Shown: piece by piece, positions 9,901 through 17,409 of the stretch
Layout of the letters: the number at the start of each line of letters is the position of its first letter
Numbering within the stretch: position 1 is the first letter of the stretch
DNA from: an uncultured Muribaculum sp.
GTDB lineage: Bacteria; Bacteroidota; Bacteroidia; Bacteroidales; Muribaculaceae
Assembly: GCA_910578785.1 (NCBI GenBank)
Contig: CAJTSJ010000013.1
Span: forward strand, 5,991 to 69,990
Length of the DNA stretch: 64,000 nt
Direction: 5' to 3'
Notes under the pieces: model-generated
What the model was told of the DNA's origin: nothing
Databases searched by the model: none
The model's input: only the letters and a program-made list of their open reading frames with translations
Translations under genes and position numbers: made by a program

Positions 9901-9956
9901 ATTGCGAAGGTTATGGCTGAGGCCAGTCTCCTTCCTGCACTTTTCAGGTTTTGCAT
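6906..9956 (-). CDS. susC: SusC/RagA family TonB-linked outer-membrane transporter
   Basis: 1016-residue TonB-dependent barrel that imports ligand delivered by the neighbouring SusD. Order: signal peptide ending near LHAQA, a carboxypeptidase-regulatory-like domain (ITGVVSDETGEPLIGATV), a TonB-box-like DEVVVVGYG, plug domain with VIIVTTKRG, and a long beta-barrel ending in the aromatic FIVGVNVNF. The start ATG is fixed by the signal peptide. A run of eight G in the signal-peptide codons (9873-9880) is in frame as written; a one-base slip would abolish the protein. Transcription likely starts at the promoter in the repeat cassette upstream. Confidence 0.96.
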   Translation of the reverse strand: MQNLKSAGRRLASAITFAMLLICCNWGGLHAQALTITGVVSDETGEPLIGATVQEKGTSNGTATDANGAYSIKAAQGKTLVFSYIGYISKEVQVNGAKINVTMKENTNALDEVVVVGYGSMARKDVTSSITTVRAKDMNVGIYTDPAQMLQGKVAGLSIVQSSDPNGGTASITLRGASTLNGSTAPLYVVDGIPDADLSLVSPNDIESIDVLRDASATAIYGSKAANGVIIVTTKRGNNGPARVTYSGYVSWEKSLKNLDMMDASELRAFAKTGGWTILNDHGQDTDTDWQDEVLRTGFAQNHNLSISGDTDQSRFAASVNYMKRDGIVRGSNMDRLIGRALVESKMLKNRLTVTLQVNGSISNHQGIPMDKSGASVLDAMYYFSPLNPIRNEDGSWYEGNYTSQNYNPLSLIYENISKSQSKRIDFTGKASLKIIDGLFLNANFNYLNHQWDYKDYYSTETQIPDQKARHGQTSRETSNSVHKLVEIYANYDKTFNQIHKLGLMAGYSWEQWDNGEGFGARAYNFYNDDLGWSNIGMGNSYDEDPIWARLKTTKRMISFYGRVNYSYDSKYLLQAAIRRDGSSTFGKNNEWATFPSASAAWRLSQEDFIKNLGIFDDLKVRVGWGQSGNAAGFDVYSSKFYYTYDKDRSGRFTYTDPTTGVSSSFKPLVAAHNANPNLKWETTTMLNIGLDFAFFNGRLNGTVEYYNKDTKDMIWDYKVSTAIYPYEWMTANVGKMNNRGIEVTINAVPVQTRDFTWTTTLNLSHNRNKVISLSKGEFTVDYIDKLNPDLAGYDTWNVQRIMEGEPVGTFYMWEWAGYDDQDRSVFYKHDPETGERLVDENGDFVTTGDPNNDDRVKKGSAQPKLQLGWNNELRYRNWTLNAFFQGTFGNKIFNATRAYYSYMPNVGIGKNVLADCAKEQRVNDTRSNAPSDRYLENGSYFRLASLTLGYTFRNCFNGWLNNVHVYGTVNNVFTITKYKGIDPEINLGGIEPGWDARINRYPRTRQFIVGVNVNF

Positions 9957-9981
9957 GGATTTGGTTAAAATTTAGTTTTAT

Positions 9982-10134
9982 GAGGTTCTATAATTGAATT
10001 TTTCAGTGGTTTTCAGTCCGCAAGAACCTCGTTTGAGCGGATTGAAACAGCACAAAGTTAGCTTATTTAACTTAATTATTAAAGTATGTTATGCCGCTTT
10101 TTTGGGGTGGGGAGAGGTAATGCGTTGATAATCA
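9982..10134 (-). repeat. Promoter-leader cassette, copy A (upstream of susC)
   Basis: About 150 bp, repeated in the same orientation at 17065-17216, with roughly a dozen substitutions in the first ~115 bp and an indel-rich G/T tract near the distal end. Read on the minus strand it contains a promoter and then a leader with the arms GAGGTTCT/AGAACCTC (10023-10030 and 9982-9989) and TCCGC/GCGGA. It ends 25 bp before the susC start codon. The remaining intergenic stretch 10135-10249 shows nothing I can identify. Confidence 0.85.
10053..10083 (-). promoter_or_regulatory. susC promoter in cassette copy A
   Basis: On the minus strand, -33-like TTTA (10080-10083) and -7 TAACTTTG (10053-10060) are separated by exactly 19 bp, the spacing of Bacteroidota housekeeping promoters. 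Predicted leader to the susC ATG is about 90 nt. The same boxes and spacing occur in copy B. Confidence 0.75.
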
Positions 10135-10249
10135 AAGTATTCGTATGTGTGAATTATATAGTAATCCATTGAGGATGATAGCGTTTGATTTGGCAAGAGC
10201 CTCCCGTAGAAACGTGGTTGGTCCGGAACCATGATCGGATTTGCGTTCA

Positions 10250-10289
10250 AAGCAAAAGAAAAAGCAACTACGATTATACCCGTAGTTGC
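10250..10289 (-). terminator. Intrinsic terminator of the glycan cluster
   Basis: GCAACTACG (10264-10272) and CGTAGTTGC (10281-10289) form a 9-bp stem; on the minus strand the stem is followed by a T-rich run (complement of 10250-10263). It lies about 60 bp after the stop of the glycosyltransferase gene. Confidence 0.8.
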
Positions 10290-10347
10290 CTTATTCTTAA
10301 GATGTGGTCCCGCTTGACATAGGGTTATGTGACCCCTCCATTGATAA

Positions 10348-11559
10348 TCAGGGGTTTTGTGTGTTGTGTTTGTTTAAGACGGTTTTCATGTAATTCAATA
10401 AAATCTGGGTCTGGTTTCGGCGGGTATACTGTTTTATTTTATTCCAATCGCGTGACAGCACTTCTTGATTTTTCCATATTTCGTAGCATTTGATTATCGC
10501 TTTCTTTATTCCTTCATGGTCGGATTCGTCAACTACGAATCCGGCTTTGGTTTCAGCAATAAGCTCGCCGACCACGTCGTCAGGGTCATATAGGGCAAGA
10601 ATAGGTTTGTTAGATGCGAGGTAATCGAATACTTTGCCGGAATATACGCCTTTTCGTCCAGACGGATGCATCATGACCAACACATCGGTTTCGGTAGTGG
10701 ACATTCTTATGGCTTCTTCATGTGCGACCTTGGGTATGCGAATCACATTATCTTTCAGTTCCGGCGGCTCTTCGTAGTATTTTAGCGAACCGATAATCTT
10801 AATTATACTGTCCGCTGGTATGCGATTCTCTTTTATAAGCTCGGCAAAAGCCTTGAACCATTTATGAGGGGTGATGAATTCTGAAAAATTGCCGATATAG
10901 GCCATCGTAAAGCGGGGCTGGAAGTTTACTCCATGATATTCCGCATAATCATAGCCGTTCTTTATCACCAGATAACGGTCGTGATGGCATATCTTCTTAA
11001 GGTCATCAATTATGGGCTTTGATACAGATACTACCAAATCTGCATTTTGCAGCACGGATTTTTCGAAGGGTTTTAGCCTGCGAGCGGTCCTTTTTGAAAT
11101 ATACGGATGTGTTGATATTTCATCTCTTATGTCGGCTATCCAGAAAAAATTGTATTTTTCTTTTAGATCCAGCACTATTTTATGTGGGGTCATAGGACAG
11201 TAAGTGCTTAGGACAACATCGAAACTTTGTTGTCTTAATAATTTATTCACTATAACCTTAGTTTTTAATCCCCATAGCGCCGTATTGCCTAATAGTCTGT
11301 TTTCCACTCCTTTTAAAATTCTTCTTATAGGCCAGCGTCGGTTGATTATGAGACCTTGTAGTTCTGTGTCTGAAATTATAGGATCTTTAATGTAGTGCAC
11401 TTCGCATCCGTTCCATTGGCGCGTCTCGTCCATTTCACCCGCTGCGATCACAGTTACATTGTGGCCGGCTTGTCTGAAATATTTGGCGAAAGCATCTATG
11501 CGGAAAGATGCTATACGAATGTTCGGATAGAAATAATAACTTATAATCAGTATGTTCAT
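10348..11559 (-). CDS. Glycosyltransferase family 4-type protein
   Basis: 403-residue cytosolic or membrane-associated glycosyltransferase with two Rossmann-like halves (GT-B). Visible: N-terminal MNILIISYYFYPNIRIASFR typical of GT4 enzymes of glycan clusters, FWIADIRDE, VVSVSKPI, FTMAYIGNFSEF at the start of the second half, and the donor-site region HPSGRKGVYSGKVFDYLASN with KVFDYLA. It is the last gene of a six-gene minus-strand operon and the only glycosyltransferase in it. Acceptor and donor sugars are unknown; a diacetamido-glucuronate donor made by the upstream genes is a reasonable inference. Confidence 0.88.
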   Translation of the reverse strand: MNILIISYYFYPNIRIASFRIDAFAKYFRQAGHNVTVIAAGEMDETRQWNGCEVHYIKDPIISDTELQGLIINRRWPIRRILKGVENRLLGNTALWGLKTKVIVNKLLRQQSFDVVLSTYCPMTPHKIVLDLKEKYNFFWIADIRDEISTHPYISKRTARRLKPFEKSVLQNADLVVSVSKPIIDDLKKICHHDRYLVIKNGYDYAEYHGVNFQPRFTMAYIGNFSEFITPHKWFKAFAELIKENRIPADSIIKIIGSLKYYEEPPELKDNVIRIPKVAHEEAIRMSTTETDVLVMMHPSGRKGVYSGKVFDYLASNKPILALYDPDDVVGELIAETKAGFVVDESDHEGIKKAIIKCYEIWKNQEVLSRDWNKIKQYTRRNQTQILLNYMKTVLNKHNTQNP

Positions 11560-11563
11560 GTCT

Positions 11564-13078
11564 CTATATTATTCGTCGTATTTTTGTGAATGGGAAAAAT
11601 GGTTGAGCCAAAGTAATATAATTGATACCGAGAAGACGAGCTACAGGGAGATACACCAATGAGAATGTCAGGAAACTGCACAATAAGGCTACGATGTTGT
11701 TTCCGAAACCGGCTATGTCGGTAATCAGAACTGATATTGAGCCTGAGAGTCCTGTTGCAAGAAGAGTCTTTAAAAGAAAGCTCCAAGGCATTATCCCGGG
11801 TATATTTGATTCGAGCGAATGTGCTACGGATCTTAGCATGGCGGCCAGGCATAAAACCGTGCAGGAGGTGGCAATCAAGGCTATAGCTTCGATAGACGGG
11901 AACAAAGAGACGCACAGGTACTGAAGGCTGACCATCGACAGGGCTGTGACAAGATGGATATTGGCGAAAATGCGTCCTTTGCCGACTGCGAAAAGAAAAG
12001 GAGAGTAGGGTACAATTCTTGCAATGTTGACTATAGTGATTATACGAAAGAGGGTTGCCGAATTTACATAACCTTCACCATAAAGAAATTTGACGATTTC
12101 CGGTGCGTATATGAAGAAAAAACCCGATAGCGGATAAATAATCATTGCCGATTTGGCCACAACGTTTTTCCAAAGGGCCAGAAACTCGGTGTTTTCTTTT
12201 TTCTCTTTGTACATTCTGGAAAATTCGGGAAGGAGAGTTCCGGCGACAGCCCCTATAACCATGCTCGCGAAAGGGAGTTCGTGATATCCGTTGGCGAATA
12301 TTGCAAATTCGTCTACTCCGAAGTAGCGGCTTACAAAGAACTGGCTTGAAGACGCGATAATGAAACCATATATACCTGAATAGAACACAGGCAGGGAGAA
12401 GTTAAAAATAGAACGAAGACTAAGATTGCACTTATTGTTTTTTGTTTTTTTGAATGGAGTCCGCGAAAGTATCAGCCCGGCAATACATGTTATTATGGAT
12501 GCGCAAGCAAATCCTCCCACAGCACCCTTTACACCAAGTCCACCTGCAATCACTGGCAAAGTAGTGCATGTCACTGTAAATATACGGCTGATTAAAACAT
12601 ACAGAAGCACTTTACTGGCTTTTCGGTAGACAACCAGGATGTTTTCCACCCCAAGCACGGGCATCAGCATGGACGGAACTATGGCAAATAGTCTGAGATT
12701 GTCGTCAAGCATAGGATTGCCAAGTACACTGGAGATAAAGCCGGCTCCAAAAAACAATATAAAAGAGAAAATTGAAGCAAGAGCAAGAAATATCAAAGTC
12801 AGCTTACGGACAAGGTCCAGGCCTTCATCGACCGGTATGCGCGCCAAAAAGTATGAATATGCTTTAGGAAGTCCTAAAGAAAATACCATCAGCAAGGTGC
12901 TATATACATACAGCACTTGCCGAAAGGTGCCGTATTCGGAGGTCGGCAGATGGCGCGACAATATGGCCGACATTATCATCGTGATTCCGAACGACACGAA
13001 GTTGGCCGTAGCCAGCCATAAGGCTTGACTGGTTTTTCCGTAGCCGACAGCTGTCTGGGTGGTTGTCGATGTTGCCAT
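11564..13078 (-). CDS. Wzx-type polysaccharide/lipid-linked oligosaccharide flippase
   Basis: 504-residue multi-pass inner-membrane protein of the MOP/MATE-like polysaccharide flippase superfamily, with about 12-14 hydrophobic helices. The N-terminal LATANFVSFGITMIMSAILS and PTSEYGTFRQVLYVYS match Wzx proteins, as does the HELPFASMVIGAVAGTLLPEF segment in the middle. It would flip an undecaprenyl-linked glycan to the periplasmic face. It starts 13 bp after the dehydrogenase gene and ends 4 bp before the glycosyltransferase gene, so it is part of the operon. No Wzy polymerase is visible nearby. Confidence 0.88.
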   Translation of the reverse strand: MATSTTTQTAVGYGKTSQALWLATANFVSFGITMIMSAILSRHLPTSEYGTFRQVLYVYSTLLMVFSLGLPKAYSYFLARIPVDEGLDLVRKLTLIFLALASIFSFILFFGAGFISSVLGNPMLDDNLRLFAIVPSMLMPVLGVENILVVYRKASKVLLYVLISRIFTVTCTTLPVIAGGLGVKGAVGGFACASIITCIAGLILSRTPFKKTKNNKCNLSLRSIFNFSLPVFYSGIYGFIIASSSQFFVSRYFGVDEFAIFANGYHELPFASMVIGAVAGTLLPEFSRMYKEKKENTEFLALWKNVVAKSAMIIYPLSGFFFIYAPEIVKFLYGEGYVNSATLFRIITIVNIARIVPYSPFLFAVGKGRIFANIHLVTALSMVSLQYLCVSLFPSIEAIALIATSCTVLCLAAMLRSVAHSLESNIPGIMPWSFLLKTLLATGLSGSISVLITDIAGFGNNIVALLCSFLTFSLVYLPVARLLGINYITLAQPFFPFTKIRRII

Positions 13079-13091
13079 GGTTTCGGGATTC

Positions 13092-14369
13092 TTAGATTCC
13101 CAAGTATCCTATTGATTTTATTTTCCCTTTATAGCGGCATCCGATGTCGACTAATACAGATTTCTCAGATTTGGAAATCGAGCGGAAATAAGAATCGTCA
13201 AACCCTGCATACTGTTTATGGCCTACTGCGACGATTATAATATCGTAAGGTCCGCGTTGTGTATCGACAAGACTTATCCCGAAGTCTTTGTATACTTTGT
13301 CAGGATTAGCGCAAGGGTCGGTAACATCTACTTCTGCAGACTCATTGTTCAGGAGCCTGTAGATTTCGGCAGCTTGAGAGTTTCGGATGTCGTCGGTGTC
13401 GGGTTTATATGTTATTCCCATAATGAGCACCTTCGGCAAGGTCTGTGCGTCTCTAACCGAAAGTATGCCATAGATTGTCTCGGCAATAAAAGATGCCATA
13501 CTGTCGTTGACTATGCATCCTGATCGGGTAACAGGTATGTCAATCCCCATCTTTGAAGCTTCCGACAGGAGATAATACGGGTCGACCGGAATGCAATGCC
13601 CGCCAACAAGGCCGGGGCGATAGTTGCCGAAGTTCCATTTGGTTGCTGCCATCTCCCTTACTTCGGAGAAGTCTATGCCCATGTGGTGAAACAAGCGGTG
13701 AAGCTCGTTCATTAGTGCAATATTGACGGATCGTTGAATGTTTTCTACTATTTTTGAAGCTTCAGCAACTTTTATTGAGGAGGCCCGGCTTACGCCAGCC
13801 GTTACGACCGTGGAATAAACTTTACTTATTTCGTCGAGCGCAAGAGGGTCTGAGGCGGATACGACTTTTACAGTGTTTGCAAATGTGTGTGATTTATCTC
13901 CGGGATTTATTCTTTCAGGCGAATATCCGACTTTAAAATCATCGCCGGCTTTCAGTCCGGATTCCTTTTCAAGAATAGGAATGCAGACAGCTTCAGTGCA
14001 TCCTGGATACACGGTTGATTCAAATACTACATAGCTGCCGCGTTTAAGATGTCGGCCAACGCTTGCTGTTGCATTCTTAAGTTGGATTAGGTCCGGTTTT
14101 TTGTTGCCATCTATTGGAGTAGCTACTGTCACTATAAAGAATGAGGCCTCGTCAAGTATTTGTTCCGATTCTGAAAGCCTTACACTGGAGCCAAGTCGCT
14201 CTCGTGCCCGTTCTATCACCGATCGGTCGATATCGTAGCCGATAACATCAAAATATCTTGAAAATTCCATAAGTACGGGCAGCCCCACGTAGCCTGTCCC
14301 GATTACGGCAAGCGAAGCATGGCGCAACCTAAGCCGATTATGTATGTTGAATTCAGCCTTGTATGTCAT
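13092..14369 (-). CDS. wbpA: UDP-N-acetylglucosamine 6-dehydrogenase (WbpA-like nucleotide-sugar dehydrogenase)
   Basis: Oxidises C6 of a UDP-HexNAc to the uronic acid with two NAD+. 425 residues with the UDP-glucose/GDP-mannose dehydrogenase layout: LAVIGTGYVGLPV Rossmann loop near residue 20, ESTVYPGCTEAVC, SPERINPGDKSHTF (the signature of the WbpA/WbpO/TviB branch), and GGHCIPVDPYYL with the catalytic Cys near residue 263. Its start overlaps the end of the acetyltransferase gene by 17 bp. With the three upstream genes it completes the route to UDP-GlcNAc(3NAc)A. A UDP-GalNAc substrate cannot be excluded from sequence alone. Confidence 0.9.
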   Translation of the reverse strand: MTYKAEFNIHNRLRLRHASLAVIGTGYVGLPVLMEFSRYFDVIGYDIDRSVIERARERLGSSVRLSESEQILDEASFFIVTVATPIDGNKKPDLIQLKNATASVGRHLKRGSYVVFESTVYPGCTEAVCIPILEKESGLKAGDDFKVGYSPERINPGDKSHTFANTVKVVSASDPLALDEISKVYSTVVTAGVSRASSIKVAEASKIVENIQRSVNIALMNELHRLFHHMGIDFSEVREMAATKWNFGNYRPGLVGGHCIPVDPYYLLSEASKMGIDIPVTRSGCIVNDSMASFIAETIYGILSVRDAQTLPKVLIMGITYKPDTDDIRNSQAAEIYRLLNNESAEVDVTDPCANPDKVYKDFGISLVDTQRGPYDIIIVAVGHKQYAGFDDSYFRSISKSEKSVLVDIGCRYKGKIKSIGYLGI

Positions 14370-14931
14370 ATACTCTGTTTTCTGTTAGTTTATATCTGAT
14401 ACCTGATTCTGAACATACGGCGATTCCATTTTCATTAAAATCGAGCCTCTGTCCATGTCGGCTTATCCACCCGATGCGGCGTGCCGGATTGCCGACTACA
14501 AGCGCATAGTCGGGTACGTCCTTTGTGACTACCGCTCCAGCCCCGATGAATGCATATCTGCCTATTCTTACTCCACATATTATTGTTGCATTGGCTCCGA
14601 TAGTAGCTCCTCTGCCAACAACGGTTGTCTCATATTTATCATGACGGGAAATCTCGCTTCTGGGATTACGGACATTGGTGAATACACACGACGGTCCAAG
14701 AAATACATTGTCTTCACATACAACTCCAGAATAAATCGATACATTGTTTTGTACTTTGACATCATTTCCTAAAGTCACTTTCGAAGCCACCATGACGTTT
14801 TGCCCTATATTGCACCGTTCTCCTATGATAGCATCGCTGTAGATATGTGAGAAGTGCCATATCTTTGAACCTTCACCTATTATGGCTCCGGAATCTACTA
14901 CGGCTGAGTAATGTATCATCACATTGTCCAT
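14353..14931 (-). CDS. wbpD: UDP-2-acetamido-3-amino-glucuronate N-acetyltransferase (WbpD/WlbB-like)
   Basis: 192-residue left-handed beta-helix acetyltransferase. Hexapeptide repeats run from residue ~8 (IHYSAVVDSGAIIGEGSKIW) through VTKDVPDYALVVGNPARRIGW, the usual coenzyme A-binding end of WbpD/WlbB. It would acetylate the 3-amino group made by the preceding aminotransferase. It sits 11 bp after the aminotransferase gene and overlaps the dehydrogenase start. A close alternative is another sugar N-acetyltransferase of the same fold, but the neighbours favour WbpD. Confidence 0.88.
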   Translation of the reverse strand: MDNVMIHYSAVVDSGAIIGEGSKIWHFSHIYSDAIIGERCNIGQNVMVASKVTLGNDVKVQNNVSIYSGVVCEDNVFLGPSCVFTNVRNPRSEISRHDKYETTVVGRGATIGANATIICGVRIGRYAFIGAGAVVTKDVPDYALVVGNPARRIGWISRHGQRLDFNENGIAVCSESGIRYKLTENRVYDIQG

Positions 14932-14942
14932 CTGTCGCTGTT

Positions 14943-16070
14943 TTATAAATTTGAAAAGAAATCACACACGGCTGCAATTACCTTGTCCTGTGTACCGGTG
15001 GAGATATGGCTATGGATAGGTAACGATAAGACTGTCTTCGACAGGTCTTCAGCACAGGAGGTGTCGTAATCGCGTTTTGATATATTGCAGAAAGCCGGCT
15101 GGCTGTACAGTGGTGAAGGATAATATACCATGGAGGATATGTGCGATTGGTTTAGGAATGTTTGCAGCGGATTCCGTAGCTCCCGGGCTACTTTTATCGT
15201 ATATTGGTGATATATGTGGGTGCCGAAGTCTGTTTCTTGTGGCAGTTCTATCCCATTCAGGCACGACAACTGTTGGGTGTAGTATGCCGCCGCGTTTCTG
15301 CGGGCGTCGTTCCAATCATTTAATCGTGGCAGTTTGGCTCGCAGCACGGCGGCCTGAAGAGTATCAAGTCTTGAATTTACGCCGATTATTTGATGCTGGT
15401 ATTTTGTCGGCTGTCCGTGGTTGGCAATCAGGCGTATTCGCTCAGCCATATAATCGTCGTCAGTAAACATTGCACCCCCATCGCCGAATGTACCGAGCGG
15501 TTTTGTAGGGAAAAAGGACGTACAGCCGATGTCTCCAATAGTTCCTGTATATCGTTCGAAATTCTGGCCTATCCGGCATACAGAACCCAATGACTGTGCA
15601 TTGTCTTCTATGATTTTAAGACCGTATTTTTTTGCGATTCTAACGAGTTGGTTCATATTACACGGCTGTCCGAAAAGATGGACGGGGATTATTGCTTTAG
15701 TTCGGTCATTGATGAGACGTTCGGCACTTTTGGTGTTGATGTTGAATGTCTCGGGATCTACGTCGGCAAAAACCGGAATCCCGCCCAGCAGAGCAACAGC
15801 CTCTGCTGTTGCTGCAAACGAGAAAGCAGGCACAATCACTTCATCGCCCCGTTCAAGCCCTATGGCCATAAGGGAAATAGTCAGTGCGTCAGTTCCGCTG
15901 GCGCATGTGATACAATGTTTTACGCCCAAGAAATCTGCCAACTCATTTTCCAGTAAAAATATATCCTCACCCCTTATAAAAGAGGATTCGCTTATAATTT
16001 TACTAAATGATTGGTCAAGCGAGTCCTGAATTTCGACATACTGACTATACAGATTAACCATTTTAATCAT
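14943..16070 (-). CDS. wbpE: DegT/DnrJ/EryC1 aminotransferase (WbpE/WlbC-like)
   Basis: 375-residue PLP-dependent sugar aminotransferase. Motifs: ASGTDALTISLMAIGL (phosphate-binding), GDEVIVPAFSFAATAEAVAL, EDNAQSLGS, and TSFFPTKPLGTFGDGGA with the Schiff-base lysine. It would transaminate the 3-keto UDP-GlcNAc-uronate made by the upstream oxidoreductase, using glutamate. Two starts are possible (ATG 16070 or 16061, MIKMVNLYS); family members start just before NLYSQY. Gap to the upstream gene is 12 bp. Confidence 0.92.
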   Translation of the reverse strand: MIKMVNLYSQYVEIQDSLDQSFSKIISESSFIRGEDIFLLENELADFLGVKHCITCASGTDALTISLMAIGLERGDEVIVPAFSFAATAEAVALLGGIPVFADVDPETFNINTKSAERLINDRTKAIIPVHLFGQPCNMNQLVRIAKKYGLKIIEDNAQSLGSVCRIGQNFERYTGTIGDIGCTSFFPTKPLGTFGDGGAMFTDDDYMAERIRLIANHGQPTKYQHQIIGVNSRLDTLQAAVLRAKLPRLNDWNDARRNAAAYYTQQLSCLNGIELPQETDFGTHIYHQYTIKVARELRNPLQTFLNQSHISSMVYYPSPLYSQPAFCNISKRDYDTSCAEDLSKTVLSLPIHSHISTGTQDKVIAAVCDFFSNL

Positions 16071-16082
16071 TGGCCTGTAATC

Positions 16083-17021
16083 CTATATGTTGAGAAGTAG
16101 CGGATGATAGTCTCCTACAGCACCTATGGGGCGCAAAGTGCGTATTGTTTCTAAAGTATGAACTGCAGCTTTGCCATCATTGATAGAAAAGCCCTTACCT
16201 TCAATGACTTCCGAATAACTTACAGTATGAAGGTCGTTAAAGCCGCTGGAAAAGTCGAAATCGTAGTGGTCGACGGTCATTTTTCGGCAAGCGCATCCGG
16301 ATTGAAAATCATTGGAAGGAATGTGCGATTTGTTGATGCTCAGAAAAAATCGAACCCGCGCTTTGTCAAGCATCATAAATCCGGAGATACAGTCAGCTGA
16401 TGAATGATGCACTACTATTTCTCGGACTGAACCGAATACCCATTGCAGCATATCAATGAAATGCACTCCAATATTGGTAGCCAAGCCACCGCTTTTTGAG
16501 TGAGTTCCTTTCCACGACGACATATACCAGGCCCCGCGAGGAGTGATATACGTAAGGTCGACATCATAGAGCTCTTGTTTGAATCCGCATTCCACCATTT
16601 TTTTGAGGCGGACGATCTCAGGATGCAGTCGTAACTGTAGTATCGGGTGGATTAGATGTCCGGTCTGAACCTGAGCTTTGTCCATGAGCTCAAGCTCTGC
16701 CATTGTTAAAGCAAGTGGTTTCTCGCAAATCACATCTGCGCCGGACTCAAGCCCCATAATAGAATGTTGGGCATGAAAGCTATTCGGCGTGCATACGGAA
16801 AGATAGTCAATTTTTCTTGACTTCAGCTCCTTTTTAAAGATACCATAATTTGTTGTGAAATAGGAGTCAGGGAAGAATCTGTCAATTATCCCCACGCTAT
16901 CCGATATATCGTGGGAATATGATAGATTGCCTCCAATAGCCTTTATCGCGGCAAGATGACGAGGTGCGATGTAACCTGCCACTCCGATAATTGCAAACTG
17001 TTTTTCACATTTATTAAACAT
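16083..17021 (-). CDS. wbpB: Gfo/Idh/MocA-type UDP-GlcNAc-uronate 3-dehydrogenase (WbpB/WlbA-like)
   Basis: 312-residue NAD-dependent oxidoreductase. The N-terminus FAIIGVAGYIAPRHLAAIKA is the WlbA/WbpB signature, followed by SVCTPNSFHAQHS and the EKPLALT loop with the catalytic lysine. It oxidises C3 of UDP-GlcNAc-uronate so that the aminotransferase can act; in the known system its NADH is recycled with 2-oxoglutarate. First gene of the glycan operon, 43 bp downstream of cassette copy B, which supplies the promoter. Confidence 0.93.
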   Translation of the reverse strand: MFNKCEKQFAIIGVAGYIAPRHLAAIKAIGGNLSYSHDISDSVGIIDRFFPDSYFTTNYGIFKKELKSRKIDYLSVCTPNSFHAQHSIMGLESGADVICEKPLALTMAELELMDKAQVQTGHLIHPILQLRLHPEIVRLKKMVECGFKQELYDVDLTYITPRGAWYMSSWKGTHSKSGGLATNIGVHFIDMLQWVFGSVREIVVHHSSADCISGFMMLDKARVRFFLSINKSHIPSNDFQSGCACRKMTVDHYDFDFSSGFNDLHTVSYSEVIEGKGFSINDGKAAVHTLETIRTLRPIGAVGDYHPLLLNI

Positions 17022-17064
17022 GGCGTTTTAATCTGGTCGCTATTCTAATGCAAAAAAGTTATGG

Positions 17065-17216
17065 GAGGTTCTATAATTGAACTTTTCAGTGGTTTTCAGT
17101 CCGCAAGAACCTCATTTGGGCGGATTGAAACTATACAAAGTTAGCGTATTTCACTTAATTTTTAAAGTATGCTATGCCACTTTTTTTGATGGGGGGGGGT
17201 AATGTATTGATAATCA
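17065..17216 (-). repeat. Promoter-leader cassette, copy B (upstream of the glycan operon)
   Basis: Direct repeat of 9982-10134. Same GAGGTTCT (17065-17072) and AGAACCTC (17106-17113) arms, same conserved loop, same promoter boxes. It ends 43 bp before the WbpB-like gene. A G9 run at 17191-17199, about 25 bp upstream of the -33 box, differs from the interrupted run in copy A. The two copies flank the whole 7-kb glycan cluster. Confidence 0.85.
17136..17166 (-). promoter_or_regulatory. Promoter of the wbpBEDA-flippase-glycosyltransferase operon
   Basis: Minus strand -33-like TTTA (17163-17166), 19-bp spacer, -7 TAACTTTG (17136-17143). Predicted leader of about 110 nt to the start of the WbpB-like gene. 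Confidence 0.72.
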
Positions 17217-17303
17217 GTGCATTTTCGCTGTGAGGGCAGCTGTGTTGACATAAAAATGTTGAAATGCATGGATGAAAACAATAGATATAGTTTGTATGTA
17301 AAA

Positions 17304-17335
17304 AGCGCACTTGACCGGGCAGATGCAAGTGCGCT
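17304..17335 (-). terminator. Intrinsic terminator of the TolC-HlyD-ABC-2 operon
   Basis: AGCGCACTTG (17304-17313) and CAAGTGCGCT (17326-17335) form a perfect 10-bp stem with a 12-nt loop, followed on the minus strand by TTTTACATAC. It lies about 75 bp beyond the last permease stop. The rest of 17217-17409 holds nothing else recognisable. Confidence 0.85.
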
Positions 17336-17409
17336 GAATTTCCGAAAAAATAATGCCTTAAGCCTTTATTGATATTTAGATGTCAATTATTGTCTGGTGG
17401 CGCATGCCG

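Noticed and set aside
9982..10030. Invertible promoter flanked by GAGGTTCT/AGAACCTC
   Set aside because: The arms enclose only 33 bp and the promoter lies outside them; both genomic copies are in the same orientation, and no recombinase gene is nearby. A leader RNA structure fits better.
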